A DNA stretch of 64,000 bases from Paenibacillus lignilyticus (GTDB lineage: Bacteria; Bacillota; Bacilli; Paenibacillales; Paenibacillaceae), in assembly GCF_017942085.1 (NCBI RefSeq), contig NZ_JAGKSP010000001.1, positions 1-64,000 of the forward strand, written 5' to 3'. Positions 45,054-53,690 of the stretch are shown piece after piece. The notes under the pieces are model-generated. The model was not told the DNA's origin and searched no databases. It saw nothing but the letters and a program-made list of their open reading frames with translations. Numbering within the stretch: the stretch's first letter is position 1; the number at the start of each line of letters is the position of its first letter. The translations under genes were made by a program, and so were the position numbers.

Positions 45054-45884
45054 TTATACTGTACCACGGAAAACTTCTGCTGCCGGGCCAGTCATGTAGA
45101 CATGATTGTTTTCCTCGTTCCACTCGATCAACAGGTCTCCGCCTTTCAGCGATACCGTTGCCGTACGATCTGTGTATCCGTTCAACACGGATGCGACCAC
45201 TGTCGCGCACGCTCCGGTTCCACATGCAAGAGTAGGTCCAGCGCCGCGTTCCCATACCCGCATATCGGTGAAGTCTTTGGAGCGAACCGTTACGAACTCG
45301 ACATTGATTTTGCGAGGGAACATCGGATGAACTTCAAGCTTCGGCCCCCATGCTGCCAGATCAAAATTCACGGCATCGTCCACATAAATGACACAATGCG
45401 GGTTGCCCATCGATACGGCCGTGAATTTGAACTCGCGTCCATCCACTTCGATCGATTGATTAATGACCGGATTGGCATCAATTGTTGTGGGTACTTTCAA
45501 GCCTTCAAGGATCGGTTGTCCCATGTTGACCCGCACCAGCACGGCTTTGCCGTTCTCGACTGTCAGCTGCACCTCTTGGACACCTGCTCCAAGCGTTTCT
45601 ATGGTCAACGTTTCTTTATCTGTTAAACCGTTATCATATACATATTTCGCTACGCAGCGAATGGCATTGCCGCATTGCTCCGCTTCGGAGCCGTCGGAGT
45701 TCATGATGCGCATCCGAAAATCAGCTTGCTCAGATGGTAAAATATAAACAAGTCCGTCGGCACCAATGCCGAAAAAGCGATTGCAAAGCTGTACTGCGAG
45801 CTCGGCTGCGTTATCCGGTAATTTCGTTTCTCCTTCGACAACAATAAAGTCATTGCCCAGTCCATGCATCTTCGTGAAATTCAT
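45054..45884 (-). CDS. dapF: Diaminopimelate epimerase
   Basis: PLP-independent racemase making meso-DAP for peptidoglycan and lysine. Both catalytic cysteines are present: NSDGSEAEQCGNAIRC and LACGTGACATVV. Start MNFTKMHGLGNDFIVVEG, 276 aa. AAGGGAG precedes the ATG. An AT-rich stretch with TATAAT on the minus strand (45940-45945) is the likely -10. Confidence 0.97.
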   Translation of the reverse strand: MNFTKMHGLGNDFIVVEGETKLPDNAAELAVQLCNRFFGIGADGLVYILPSEQADFRMRIMNSDGSEAEQCGNAIRCVAKYVYDNGLTDKETLTIETLGAGVQEVQLTVENGKAVLVRVNMGQPILEGLKVPTTIDANPVINQSIEVDGREFKFTAVSMGNPHCVIYVDDAVNFDLAAWGPKLEVHPMFPRKINVEFVTVRSKDFTDMRVWERGAGPTLACGTGACATVVASVLNGYTDRTATVSLKGGDLLIEWNEENNHVYMTGPAAEVFRGTV

Positions 45885-45984
45885 CTACTCGCACTCCCTT
45901 TTGTCCGATCGAAATCAAATAAATTCTATTATTCACTCCATTATAATTTATTTAGTGTACCTTAATCTTTGCATTATTGCATCA

Positions 45985-46034
45985 CTTTGTTGTACTAACA
46001 TCCCCCTAAATCCCCCTTGGAAAGGGGGACCCCG
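45985..46034. repeat. C-run/G-run inverted repeat CCCCCTAAATCCCCCTT...AAGGGGGA
   Basis: Around 46000-46032, ATCCCCCTAAATCCCCCTTGG is followed by AAAGGGGGACCCC, so CCCCCTT pairs with AAGGGGG. Similar short C/G-run elements are scattered in many bacterial genomes as dispersed intergenic repeats; that comparison is from memory. Confidence 0.5.
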
Positions 46035-46087
46035 AGGACTCCCGCCCTCTGGACACCCGGAATGAATAACGTCTGTGCAGCAGAGAA

Positions 46088-46555
46088 GCGCTCCCGTGAT
46101 CATACGTGCTAGTCCTCGCTTTCGTCCCATTCGGGAAACGCCTTTACTTCTGGCGCTTACTATCCACCTGGTGTCCCTTCGGGACCATCATAACGTAGTC
46201 CGCCTTAGAGGCGCATCAGATCCCGTGCGTGCTGGGGTCGCTTTCGTCCCATTCGGGACACGCTTAACTTTTGGCGCATGGAAAGGCGAGGGGCACAGGG
46301 CTGGATTGCCAGTGGCCGACTTCGCCGACCAGGCAATCGTTGGCCGCCTGTTATTCTGGCGGCTTTTGGTTGGATTGCCGACTCGGCCTCTACGCGGCCG
46401 GGCGGCAATCCTACGGGCCGCCTGTTACCTGGCGGAGAAGTTGGTTGGGGTAGATTGCCGGGCGGCCTTTGCGCAGCCTGGCAATCTATGTGCCGATGTT
46501 ACTTTCGTTTCGGCACACAAGAAAAGGGAGTCGCTATAATTGCGACTCCCGGATT
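46088..46555. repeat. GC-rich chain of tandem hairpins with repeated modules
   Basis: Two direct repeats of about 39 bases (46117-46156 and 46239-46277, both starting CGCTTTCGTCCCATTCGGGA and ending TGGCGC) are followed by three hairpins closed by GATTGCC/GGCAATC (46304-46338, 46372-46411, 46452-46487). Between these lie two perfect GCCGCC/GGCGGC-type hairpins (46343-46363, 46418-46435). The chain ends in GTGCCGA/TCGGCAC (46490-46516) and GGGAGTCG/CGACTCCC (46527-46551). A frame of 154 codons runs through it (46075-46539, plus) but its protein is Arg/Leu/Ala-rich and follows the hairpins, so it is not called as a gene. Confidence 0.75.
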
Positions 46556-46641
46556 CTATAGCTTCAGGCACGGCACGCGAGCAAACTTTAGAATTTGGTG
46601 TACATCCGCGATGATCACATGCTTTGTCGCATTCCAACTTT

Positions 46642-46824
46642 AACGGTTGTGACAGCGGTTATTTGGCATCAATTTACCCAATTATTCAGTCAACGGTTGC
46701 CAGCGAGCTTATTTGAACGTTTTCCACTGGGAATCGACCGATTTGCCCCAAATAACGTCTGTCACATCCGTTAGGTGTTTTCAAAAAGGCTTATTTTCAC
46801 CAAATAGCCACGCTGACAACCTTT
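46642..46824. repeat. Four copies of a 25-bp motif, two direct and two inverted
   Basis: Motif near AACGGTTGTGACAGCG then GTTATTTGG. Copies: 46642-46666 (+), 46692-46715 (+), 46748-46772 (-) and 46800-46824 (-). The spacing is 50 bases between the plus pair and 52 between the minus pair, so the whole block is a near-symmetric inverted array that could fold into a large stem-loop or bind a protein at paired sites. Confidence 0.75.
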
Positions 46825-46850
46825 AAAGCTTTGTACATGAAGCTTGGACA

Positions 46851-46883
46851 AGAAAATGGCTGTCGAGACTTTCTCGAGCAGCC
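46851..46883 (-). terminator. Probable terminator of the methyltransferase gene
   Basis: GGCTGCTCGAGA pairs with TCTCGACAGCC (one bulged base) at 46858-46883; on the minus strand it is followed by ATTTTCTTG. Confidence 0.65.
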
Positions 46884-46924
46884 CGGGATTCGGTACTTTA
46901 GCTTATCCGCTCTTTCGCTCTTAC

Positions 46925-47626
46925 CTAATCAAACCTCTTCCACCAGACGCCGGTCCATTCCTCGACCGATGGGCTGTTGTTGGCTTGCACCTGTGCGCTG
47001 AGCCAATCGCCGAAGAAGAAGTCGGTGATGGAGACGGCATCGGCTACGGAGTCGAATAGATAATCGGTTCGTATGGCTTCGTGCTCGAAGCCATATTCGT
47101 TTACGAGAGCCGCATAGTAGGCTCTCAAGAAGTCCGGCGGATTCGGGACCGAAGAGCCGGTGCCGAAGTTTTCGAAGATGATACAGGTTCCTCCGGGTTT
47201 CAATATTCTGCGGATTTCTTCCATAATCGCGGATAGATTCCCGCTCCAGCCCTCAACATTGCTGCTCGCGGCATAACAAATGGTCCAGCCTGCCGTTACC
47301 AGGTCTACACTATTATCCTGTAAAGGTAACTGATCATGCTGGGCAACCGCAGTCTGCCAATTCGTTAAACCAAGGGCTGAGAGCTTACTTGACGCCACTT
47401 CGAGCATTGCGCCGGAGGCGTCGGTTGCGGTAATGGATGCCGCAAGCGGTGCAAGCATGGTCGTTAATCGGCCTGTCCCGGCGCCGATATCGAGTATCGC
47501 TGCCTCGGAAAGATGGGGCACGATTCGATTGATCGTTTTCAGCAGATTGTGCTGGACATCCTCGAACGAAATAAGCTGGTCGTAACGTTCCGCTTCACTT
47601 TGATAAATATGGTCATGGTCAGGCAT
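46925..47626 (-). CDS. Class I SAM-dependent methyltransferase, 233 aa
   Basis: Rossmann methyltransferase with motif I ILDIGAGTGRLTTML (about residue 44), the acidic loop TATDASGAML and post-I VTAGWTICY. The rest (PGGTCIIFENFG, then VPNPPDFLRAYYAALVNEY) fits small-molecule methyltransferases of the UbiE/class-11 kind, but the substrate is unknown. AGGAGGG precedes the ATG. It lies 63 bases after the MerR-methyltransferase gene, behind a promoter with a 19-bp spacer. Confidence 0.88.
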   Translation of the reverse strand: MPDHDHIYQSEAERYDQLISFEDVQHNLLKTINRIVPHLSEAAILDIGAGTGRLTTMLAPLAASITATDASGAMLEVASSKLSALGLTNWQTAVAQHDQLPLQDNSVDLVTAGWTICYAASSNVEGWSGNLSAIMEEIRRILKPGGTCIIFENFGTGSSVPNPPDFLRAYYAALVNEYGFEHEAIRTDYLFDSVADAVSITDFFFGDWLSAQVQANNSPSVEEWTGVWWKRFD

Positions 47627-47657
47627 GCGTTTCCCTCCTAAATTAGCTTTCGACGCA

Positions 47658-47688
47658 AGCTTAAGGGCTGACGCAGGGTGAAGGTCAA
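47658..47688 (-). promoter_or_regulatory. MerR-type promoter of the methyltransferase gene
   Basis: On the minus strand: -35 TTGACC (47683-47688), 19-base spacer, -10 TAAGCT (47658-47663). A 19-bp spacer is the hallmark of promoters activated by MerR-family regulators. The spacer begins TTCACCCTGCGTCAG, sharing ACCTTCACC with the promoter of the regulator itself. Confidence 0.65.
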
Positions 47689-47689
47689 C

Positions 47690-48709
47690 TCAATGTTTTC
47701 GTACCGCATAGACGACGTGTATCCACGGATTCACGGCTTGGGATACGGTGATAAAGTCACGGTTTCTAAACCATTCGAGCAGCTCCTGCCGATTCGTTGA
47801 ATGTTTCGTAGTATCCGGCGGCATGGAACTTGAACTCCATTCTCCCTCATACATGAGACCCGCAATACATATTCTGCCGCCCGGCGCCAGCACCCGATCC
47901 ATTTGATCAAGCGCTAGCAGCTGCTGCTGCCCATTCAGATGATGCAGCGCGAAGGCCGACACAATTAGCGTGAATTGCTTGTCCATAAAAGGAAGAGCCA
48001 GTGCATTCCCCAGCTTAGCGGTCATCGCCGGATACCTTTCCCTGCATTTAGCCAGCATTTCTTTGGACTGATCCAAGGCCGACATGGCTGCTCCAAGAGC
48101 TAACAGCTTGCCCGCCAGATTGCCTGTGCCTGTCCCGATATCAAGCCCCTGCTCGCCTGACTTGGGCGACACCCACTGTACAATGAAATCAAGCGCCGTT
48201 TCATATTCGGCTTGGGATAACACGGATCCCGTCGAGAGCATCGCCTCAGAGCGATCGTAGACGGCTGCGAGCCGATCGAAGTCCCATGTATCCATCCAAG
48301 TAGATTGGCTGTGCTGAATCCCCTTCAGCTCCCCTGTCAATTGAAACAGATCTTCCACATCCAGCTGCTGCTTCTGCTCGAACCTTGCGATTAGCTCATC
48401 CAGCATGCCAATCGCATATTTCCACTCCACCCACTTGGCGGTAAGCGCCATTCGCTGTAATTCGAGATAGTGGTGCACGGTAGCCGAATCCCCTTGATCC
48501 AGCTTTGTCATTAATGCTTTTATCTGTTCGATACTTAGCCCCAGCTCGCGCAAAGAGGATATCGTTTGCAATCGCCATGCTTCGCTTTCCGAGTAGTAGC
48601 GGTACCCATTCTCTTGTCCGCGTTCCGGCTTCATAAGCCCCTTCGATTCGTACAATCGAATGGCTCGGGGTGTGACATTCAATCTTTTCGCCAAGTCGTT
48701 GATTTTCAT
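47690..48709 (-). CDS. MerR-family regulator fused to a SAM-dependent methyltransferase
   Basis: 339 aa. Residues 1-70 are a MerR DNA-binding domain (MKINDLAKRLNVTPRAIRLY, ESKGLMKPER, GYRYYSESEAWRL), residues about 75-120 a coiled dimerisation helix, and residues about 140-335 a methyltransferase (LDIGTGTGNLAGKL at 189-202, SALDQSKEML, LPFMDKQFTLIVSAFALHHL). The C-terminal sensor domain of MerR proteins is normally a small ligand pocket; here a whole enzyme-like domain takes its place. GGAGGCGGAG precedes the ATG. Its own promoter and that of the next gene both carry 19-bp spacers, suggesting self-control plus control of the second methyltransferase. Possible ligand: SAM or the substrate. Confidence 0.9.
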   Translation of the reverse strand: MKINDLAKRLNVTPRAIRLYESKGLMKPERGQENGYRYYSESEAWRLQTISSLRELGLSIEQIKALMTKLDQGDSATVHHYLELQRMALTAKWVEWKYAIGMLDELIARFEQKQQLDVEDLFQLTGELKGIQHSQSTWMDTWDFDRLAAVYDRSEAMLSTGSVLSQAEYETALDFIVQWVSPKSGEQGLDIGTGTGNLAGKLLALGAAMSALDQSKEMLAKCRERYPAMTAKLGNALALPFMDKQFTLIVSAFALHHLNGQQQLLALDQMDRVLAPGGRICIAGLMYEGEWSSSSMPPDTTKHSTNRQELLEWFRNRDFITVSQAVNPWIHVVYAVRKH

Positions 48710-48727
48710 GCTCCGCCTCCTTCACCC

Positions 48728-48758
48728 AGTATAAACTATAACCTAAGGTGAAGGTTAA
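48728..48758 (-). promoter_or_regulatory. MerR-type autoregulated promoter with a perfect operator dyad
   Basis: On the minus strand: -35 TTAACC (48753-48758), 19-base spacer, -10 TATACT (48728-48733). The spacer holds the dyad TAACCT-N7-AGGTTA (48739-48757). This is the layout expected for a MerR protein that underwinds its own promoter. Confidence 0.75.
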
Positions 48759-48765
48759 TCGATCG

Positions 48766-48802
48766 CAAAAGAAACCGGCAGCGCGCGGCTGCCGGTTTCG
48801 AC
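48766..48802 (-). terminator. Terminator of the Ca2+-ATPase gene
   Basis: AAACCGGCAGC pairs with GCTGCCGGTTT, followed on the minus strand by CTTTTG. It lies just past the stop at 48805. Confidence 0.8.
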
Positions 48803-48804
48803 AC

Positions 48805-51597
48805 TTATCTGGTCACTGATTTTGGCCCGCTAAGCGGCCAATTTGATTTTTTCTTCTTCTCGGTTGTGCCGAGTACGCTGCCGATCCCCATCATGAAGGT
48901 CGGAATGCCCGCTGCCACAATGACGAGGCACCAATCGCGGAAACCGAGCGGAACGGTCTTGAAGATCGGCTGCAGAGCTTCGATGTAGAGCACGCCGAGC
49001 ATCAGCAGAACGGACGACAGTACCGCGAACAGCAAGTATTTATTTTGCAAAATATTACGGTGGAAGATCGAACGAGAGCTGCGGCAGTCAAAGACATGAA
49101 TCAGCTGCGCCATAACGAGCGTGGCAAAAGCTACCGTTTGGGCATGGATGAGATTAGTCGGACTGTTAGGCGCTGTTCGGAGCGTGATCCAGAAAGCTGC
49201 CAGCGTACAAACACCGATCAGAATGCCTCGACTGATGATTTTCCAGCCCAATCGCCTTGCGAAAATATTCTCTTTCGCCGAACGCGGCTTCTGCTGCATG
49301 AGATCCTTCTCGGCTTGGTCGACACCGAGCGCCATCGCAGGTAACCCGTCTGTAACAAGGTTGACCCAGAGGATCTGAATCGGCACGAGCGGAAGCGGAA
49401 GCCCGGCCATCATGGCCAAGAACATCGTCAAAATCTCGCCCACGTTGGAAGCCAGCAGATAGCGGATAAATTTGCGGATGTTCTCATAGATGCCGCGGCC
49501 TTCCTCGATTGCTGCCACGATGCTGCTGAAATTATCATCGCTGAGCACAAGCGACGATGCTTCTTTGGATACATCAGTGCCGGTGATGCCCATCGCAATT
49601 CCGATATCCGCGGCTTTGATGGCAGGTGCGTCATTAACGCCGTCACCCGTCATGGCAACAACATGGCCTTTGCGCTGCAGCGCTTTGACAATACGAAGCT
49701 TATGCTCCGGAGACACCCTTGCATACACATAGATATTATCGATCAAGCGATCCAGCTGTTCTTCGTTCATTCCGTTCAATTGCTGCCCGCTGATCGCGAT
49801 GCCGCCTCTTGGCATGATGCCAAGCTGTCCGGCAATCGCTTCCGCGGTAAGCTGATGATCGCCCGTGATCATTACGGTCTTGATTCCGGCGCGGCGGCAA
49901 TTTGCAATCGATTCACGAACTTCACGGCGCGGCGGATCGATCATACCGGAGAGACCTACGAAGATCAGCTGATTCTCTACATCGGCTTCGTCTTCGGCTG
50001 CATCATGGGACCGCAGATCCCGGTAGGCGAAACCCAAGACACGCAATGCCGCTTGCGCCATGTCCTCGCTGGCGTTGTTAACCTTCTGCTTCAATGTAGC
50101 CGTGAAAGGAACGACTTTGCCGTCCCATAGAATATACGTACATTGCTCCATAAGCACATCGGGCGCCCCTTTGGTGCATACCAGGCGGCCGCCTTGGTGA
50201 CTGACGAGCACGGACATCCGTTTCCGTTCCGAATCAAACGGAAATTCTTTTACCCGCTGATACAATCCTTCGAGTGACTTCATCGTGACGCCGAGCTTCG
50301 ATGCAAGGACAGTCAAAGCTCCTTCTGTCGGATCGCCCTTTAGCACCCACTCGTCCTGAACGAATGTCGTCTTGGACTTCTTGCGTTTCGCATCCTGCTC
50401 CTCATCGATGCGGGTAACAGATGCGTTGTTGCACAGAGCCGCGATTTGCAGCAGCCTGCGCAGCGGTTGATGCTGCTTGAGATCGACTGCTTTGCCGCCT
50501 TCGAAGCAAGAACCTGTCGGCTCGTAGCCGTCTCCGGTAACATCCATGCCCTGACCGCCGATCCATAGCTTCGTCACGGTCATTTTGTTCTGCGTAAGCG
50601 TTCCTGTCTTGTCCGAACAAATAACCGACGCGCAGCCGAGGGTTTCCACGGAAGGCAGCTTACGAACGATGGCTCGGCGTTTAATCATGCGCTGAACGCC
50701 AAGGGCGAGTGCGATGGTCACGATTGCCGGCAAGCCTTCCGGAATCGCGGCAACGGCCAAGCTGACTCCCGCCAGGAACATCTCATATGCAGGTTGTCCG
50801 TGCAATATCCCTGCAACAACCACCATGACGGTCAATGCCAGAGCGACGACGATGAGAATTTTGCCGAGCTGCTCCAGACGATGCTGAAGCGGTGTTTCCA
50901 TGGTTTCCGTCTGCTGGATGAGATTTGCGATTTTGCCCATCTCGGTGTTCATGCCGGTACGAATGACGATCCCCTTTGCCGTGCCTCGGGTAACCATCGT
51001 TCCCATAAAGCCGATGTTGCGCATATCTCCGAGTGGAAGCTCATCGGCCTGAATCACGACGCAGTGCTTGTTGACCGGAACGGACTCGCCTGTCAGAGCC
51101 GATTCCTCCGCGTAACAGCTGTTCGCCTCGATGAAGCGAATGTCGGCCGGAATTCGATCTCCGCTCTCAAGCTCGACCAAGTCCCCTGGCACCAACTCGC
51201 TTGCAGGAACAACTACGGACTCGCCGCCACGCAGCGTCTTCGCCAGCGGTGCGGATAATGCCTTAAGTGCGCGGAGCGATTTTTCTGCCCGGAATTCCTG
51301 CACAAACCCCAATATCGCGTTGATGACGATAATGGCCACAATCGTAATTGCATCCAAGTATTCGCCAAGCAAACCGGATATTAATGTCGCCCCCATGAGC
51401 ACAAGCACCATAAAATCTTTGAACTGACCGAGGAACAGCATAATCGGAGGAACCTTCTTCCCCTCCGTCAGCTCATTTCGACCGACTTCACGCAAACGTT
51501 CTGCTGCCGCACTTGGTGTAAGTCCGGTATCCAAAGAAGCTTGAAGCGCCTCAGCGAGTTCGCTTGTTTCCATCTGGTGCCACTTACCTTGTTCCAT
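48805..51597 (-). CDS. Calcium-translocating P-type ATPase, SERCA type (YloB)
   Basis: 930 aa P2A pump that should export Ca2+ with ATP. The phosphorylation site is CSDKTGTLTQNKM, the A-domain has LTGESVPV, and the P-domain ends TGDGVNDAPAIKAADIG. TM pairs are visible at about 59-100, 245-320 (VSLAVAAIPEGLPAIVTIALALGV, with the calcium-site PEGL) and six C-terminal helices from about 690. Similar to Bacillus YloB, which acts in sporulation. GGAGGAGGG precedes the ATG. It stands divergent from rqcH, the yloA-yloB neighbourhood of Bacillus with one gene flipped. Confidence 0.95.
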   Translation of the reverse strand: MEQGKWHQMETSELAEALQASLDTGLTPSAAAERLREVGRNELTEGKKVPPIMLFLGQFKDFMVLVLMGATLISGLLGEYLDAITIVAIIVINAILGFVQEFRAEKSLRALKALSAPLAKTLRGGESVVVPASELVPGDLVELESGDRIPADIRFIEANSCYAEESALTGESVPVNKHCVVIQADELPLGDMRNIGFMGTMVTRGTAKGIVIRTGMNTEMGKIANLIQQTETMETPLQHRLEQLGKILIVVALALTVMVVVAGILHGQPAYEMFLAGVSLAVAAIPEGLPAIVTIALALGVQRMIKRRAIVRKLPSVETLGCASVICSDKTGTLTQNKMTVTKLWIGGQGMDVTGDGYEPTGSCFEGGKAVDLKQHQPLRRLLQIAALCNNASVTRIDEEQDAKRKKSKTTFVQDEWVLKGDPTEGALTVLASKLGVTMKSLEGLYQRVKEFPFDSERKRMSVLVSHQGGRLVCTKGAPDVLMEQCTYILWDGKVVPFTATLKQKVNNASEDMAQAALRVLGFAYRDLRSHDAAEDEADVENQLIFVGLSGMIDPPRREVRESIANCRRAGIKTVMITGDHQLTAEAIAGQLGIMPRGGIAISGQQLNGMNEEQLDRLIDNIYVYARVSPEHKLRIVKALQRKGHVVAMTGDGVNDAPAIKAADIGIAMGITGTDVSKEASSLVLSDDNFSSIVAAIEEGRGIYENIRKFIRYLLASNVGEILTMFLAMMAGLPLPLVPIQILWVNLVTDGLPAMALGVDQAEKDLMQQKPRSAKENIFARRLGWKIISRGILIGVCTLAAFWITLRTAPNSPTNLIHAQTVAFATLVMAQLIHVFDCRSSRSIFHRNILQNKYLLFAVLSSVLLMLGVLYIEALQPIFKTVPLGFRDWCLVIVAAGIPTFMMGIGSVLGTTEKKKKSNWPLSGPKSVTR

Positions 51598-51756
51598 GCC
51601 CCGCCCTCCTCCTGTTACTTGCCGCCTGACGGACAGCCTATATGGCCTAAATGTATTCGGACAAACTGCAAAATATCCCAGCTTGGGACTTAAGTTTTTG
51701 TCTCGAATATGGCATGATAGTGAAATGAAACAGAAACAAAGGGGATAAAGAGCATC

Positions 51757-53607
51757 ATGGCCTTAGATGGAATCGTTACACGCGCCGTCACGCATGACCT
51801 GCAAACCTTAATCGGTGCGCGCATTTATAAAATACATCAGCCCACTTCACATGACCTGGTCTTGCAAATACGAGGGAACGGTGCGCAGGGCAAGCTGCTG
51901 CTGTCGGCAAACCCAACCTATCCGCGTGTCCACTGGACCGAGCAGTCTTATATCAATCCGCTGGAAGCGCCGATGTTCTGTATGCTGCTTCGCAAATATT
52001 GCGAAGGCGGCGTCATTGAAGCGGTGCGTCAAGTCGGCAACGAGCGAATCATCCACTTCGATATCCGCCAGCGGGACGAGCTTGGCGATATGTTTTATAA
52101 ACGAATCGTCATCGAACTGATGGGGCGACACAGTAATATTATTTTGGTGGATGTTGCTTCGGAGACGATTCATGACGGTATTCATCATGTTACGCCCGCG
52201 ATCAGCAGCTTCCGCGTCGTCATGCCCGGTACTGCCTATGTAGCGCCGCCTGAACAGGGGAAGGATGATCCGCTGTCCGTTCGCGATGTCGAGCAATTCA
52301 CGCAATCGCTGATTACTGCGGCAGATACGCTGCTTAACCCGCCGGTTCCGGACGAGGATAGCATCCACTTCGGTACAGCACCAAAGCCGCTTCCGCCAAG
52401 CTCCCTCACGGCGGATATGCTGCTGGTCGCGGCATTTAGCGGGATCAGCCCATTGCTTGCCAAAGAGCTGGTTTACCGCGCGTCGAACGGCAGCTTGGCA
52501 CATGCCAATGAGCCCAGTGGAGACGTAAAGGCTGCGGCGCTGCTGATCTGGCCGGCATTCCGCGAAATGATGCAGCAATTCACGGAGCATAAGTACGAGC
52601 CGCAGCTTGTCACGATTTCCGGCAACGGCAAAGCTTCTTTCTCCGTCACCGCTCTCTCCCATGTAGCCGGCGAGAAGACGGATTATCCGTCCGTTAGCGC
52701 CTTACTGGAAGCCTTCTATGGCGATAAAGCGCTGCGCGATACGGTAAAGCAGCGTGTTTCGGATCTCATTCGTTTCCTCCAGAATGAGCGTAACAAGAAT
52801 GAGAAGAAACTGGAGAAGCTGCAAGAAACGCTTCGAGAAGCGAGCGACGCCGATCATTTGCGCATTATAGGCGAGCTGCTGACGACAAACCTGCATACTT
52901 TGAAGCGCGGAGACAGTTCCTTGGAAACGATCAATTATTACGAGGAAGAGCAGCCGATGATCACCATTGCGCTAGATCCTCAGCTTACGCCTTCTCAGAA
53001 TGCGCAGCGGTACTTCAAGAAATATGCGAAGTATCGAAACAGTCTTACGATCGTTGCCGAGCAAATGCAGCGCACGCGCGAGGAAATTCAATATTTGGCC
53101 TCGCTGCTTCAGCAGCTCGAAAGCGCGTCGTTGTCGGATATCGACGAAATTCGTGACGAGCTCGCCGAACAAGGCTATATGCGCGCTCGCGAGAAGCGCG
53201 GTGCGAAGAAGAAGAAACCGAAGCAGCCTGCGCTGCTATGTTATACGTCATCTGAGGGCGTGGCCATCTATGTGGGCAAGAACAACACTCAGAATGATTT
53301 CTTAACGAATAAGACCGCAGCTCCGAATGACACCTGGCTGCATACCAAAGATATTCCCGGCTCCCATGTGGTCATTCGCGGCACGGCTTTCAATGATCAA
53401 ACCCTGGAAGAAGCCGCGATGCTTGCCGCTCATTTCAGCCAAGCCAAATCTTCCAGCTCCGTGCCTGTCGATTACACGCTGATTCGCCACGTGAAGAAGC
53501 CAAGCGGAGCTAAGCCGGGGTACGTTATCTACGATCATCAGAAAACATTGTATATCACGCCGGATGAACAGCGCTTGAAAGACCTGCCTTCCCACATCAA
53601 GGCATAG
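51757..53607 (+). CDS. rqcH: Ribosome quality-control NFACT protein RqcH (YloA/FbpA family)
   Basis: 616 aa. NFACT-N (1-175, MALDGIVTRAVTHDLQTLIG), a helix-hairpin-helix region, two coiled-coil arms (about 340-380 KNEKKLEKLQETLREA and 420-470) and the C-terminal NFACT-R (about 488-600: LLCYTSSEGVAIYVGKNNTQ, NDTWLHTKDIPGSHVVIRG). RqcH binds obstructed 50S subunits and recruits tRNA-Ala to add C-terminal alanine tails. Older names call it a fibronectin-binding protein. GGGG lies before the ATG. A strong terminator follows. Confidence 0.95.
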   Translation: MALDGIVTRAVTHDLQTLIGARIYKIHQPTSHDLVLQIRGNGAQGKLLLSANPTYPRVHWTEQSYINPLEAPMFCMLLRKYCEGGVIEAVRQVGNERIIHFDIRQRDELGDMFYKRIVIELMGRHSNIILVDVASETIHDGIHHVTPAISSFRVVMPGTAYVAPPEQGKDDPLSVRDVEQFTQSLITAADTLLNPPVPDEDSIHFGTAPKPLPPSSLTADMLLVAAFSGISPLLAKELVYRASNGSLAHANEPSGDVKAAALLIWPAFREMMQQFTEHKYEPQLVTISGNGKASFSVTALSHVAGEKTDYPSVSALLEAFYGDKALRDTVKQRVSDLIRFLQNERNKNEKKLEKLQETLREASDADHLRIIGELLTTNLHTLKRGDSSLETINYYEEEQPMITIALDPQLTPSQNAQRYFKKYAKYRNSLTIVAEQMQRTREEIQYLASLLQQLESASLSDIDEIRDELAEQGYMRAREKRGAKKKKPKQPALLCYTSSEGVAIYVGKNNTQNDFLTNKTAAPNDTWLHTKDIPGSHVVIRGTAFNDQTLEEAAMLAAHFSQAKSSSSVPVDYTLIRHVKKPSGAKPGYVIYDHQKTLYITPDEQRLKDLPSHIKA

Positions 53608-53621
53608 GTTGACGGACAAAA

Positions 53622-53690
53622 GCAAAAAAAAGGGGTTATCTCACCTGCCGAATAAACGCCGGCATGGCTCAGATAACCCCTTTTCTTATT
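53622..53690. terminator. Bidirectional terminator between rqcH and the MerR gene
   Basis: AAAAGGGGTTATCT...AGATAACCCCTTTT: a 12-bp stem with A-run and T-run on the two sides and an inner GCCG/CGGC pairing. It ends both convergent units. Confidence 0.9.

Noticed and set aside
46075-46539. 154-codon frame through the hairpin chain
   Set aside because: Its composition follows the repeats and stems, with no start signal or known domain.
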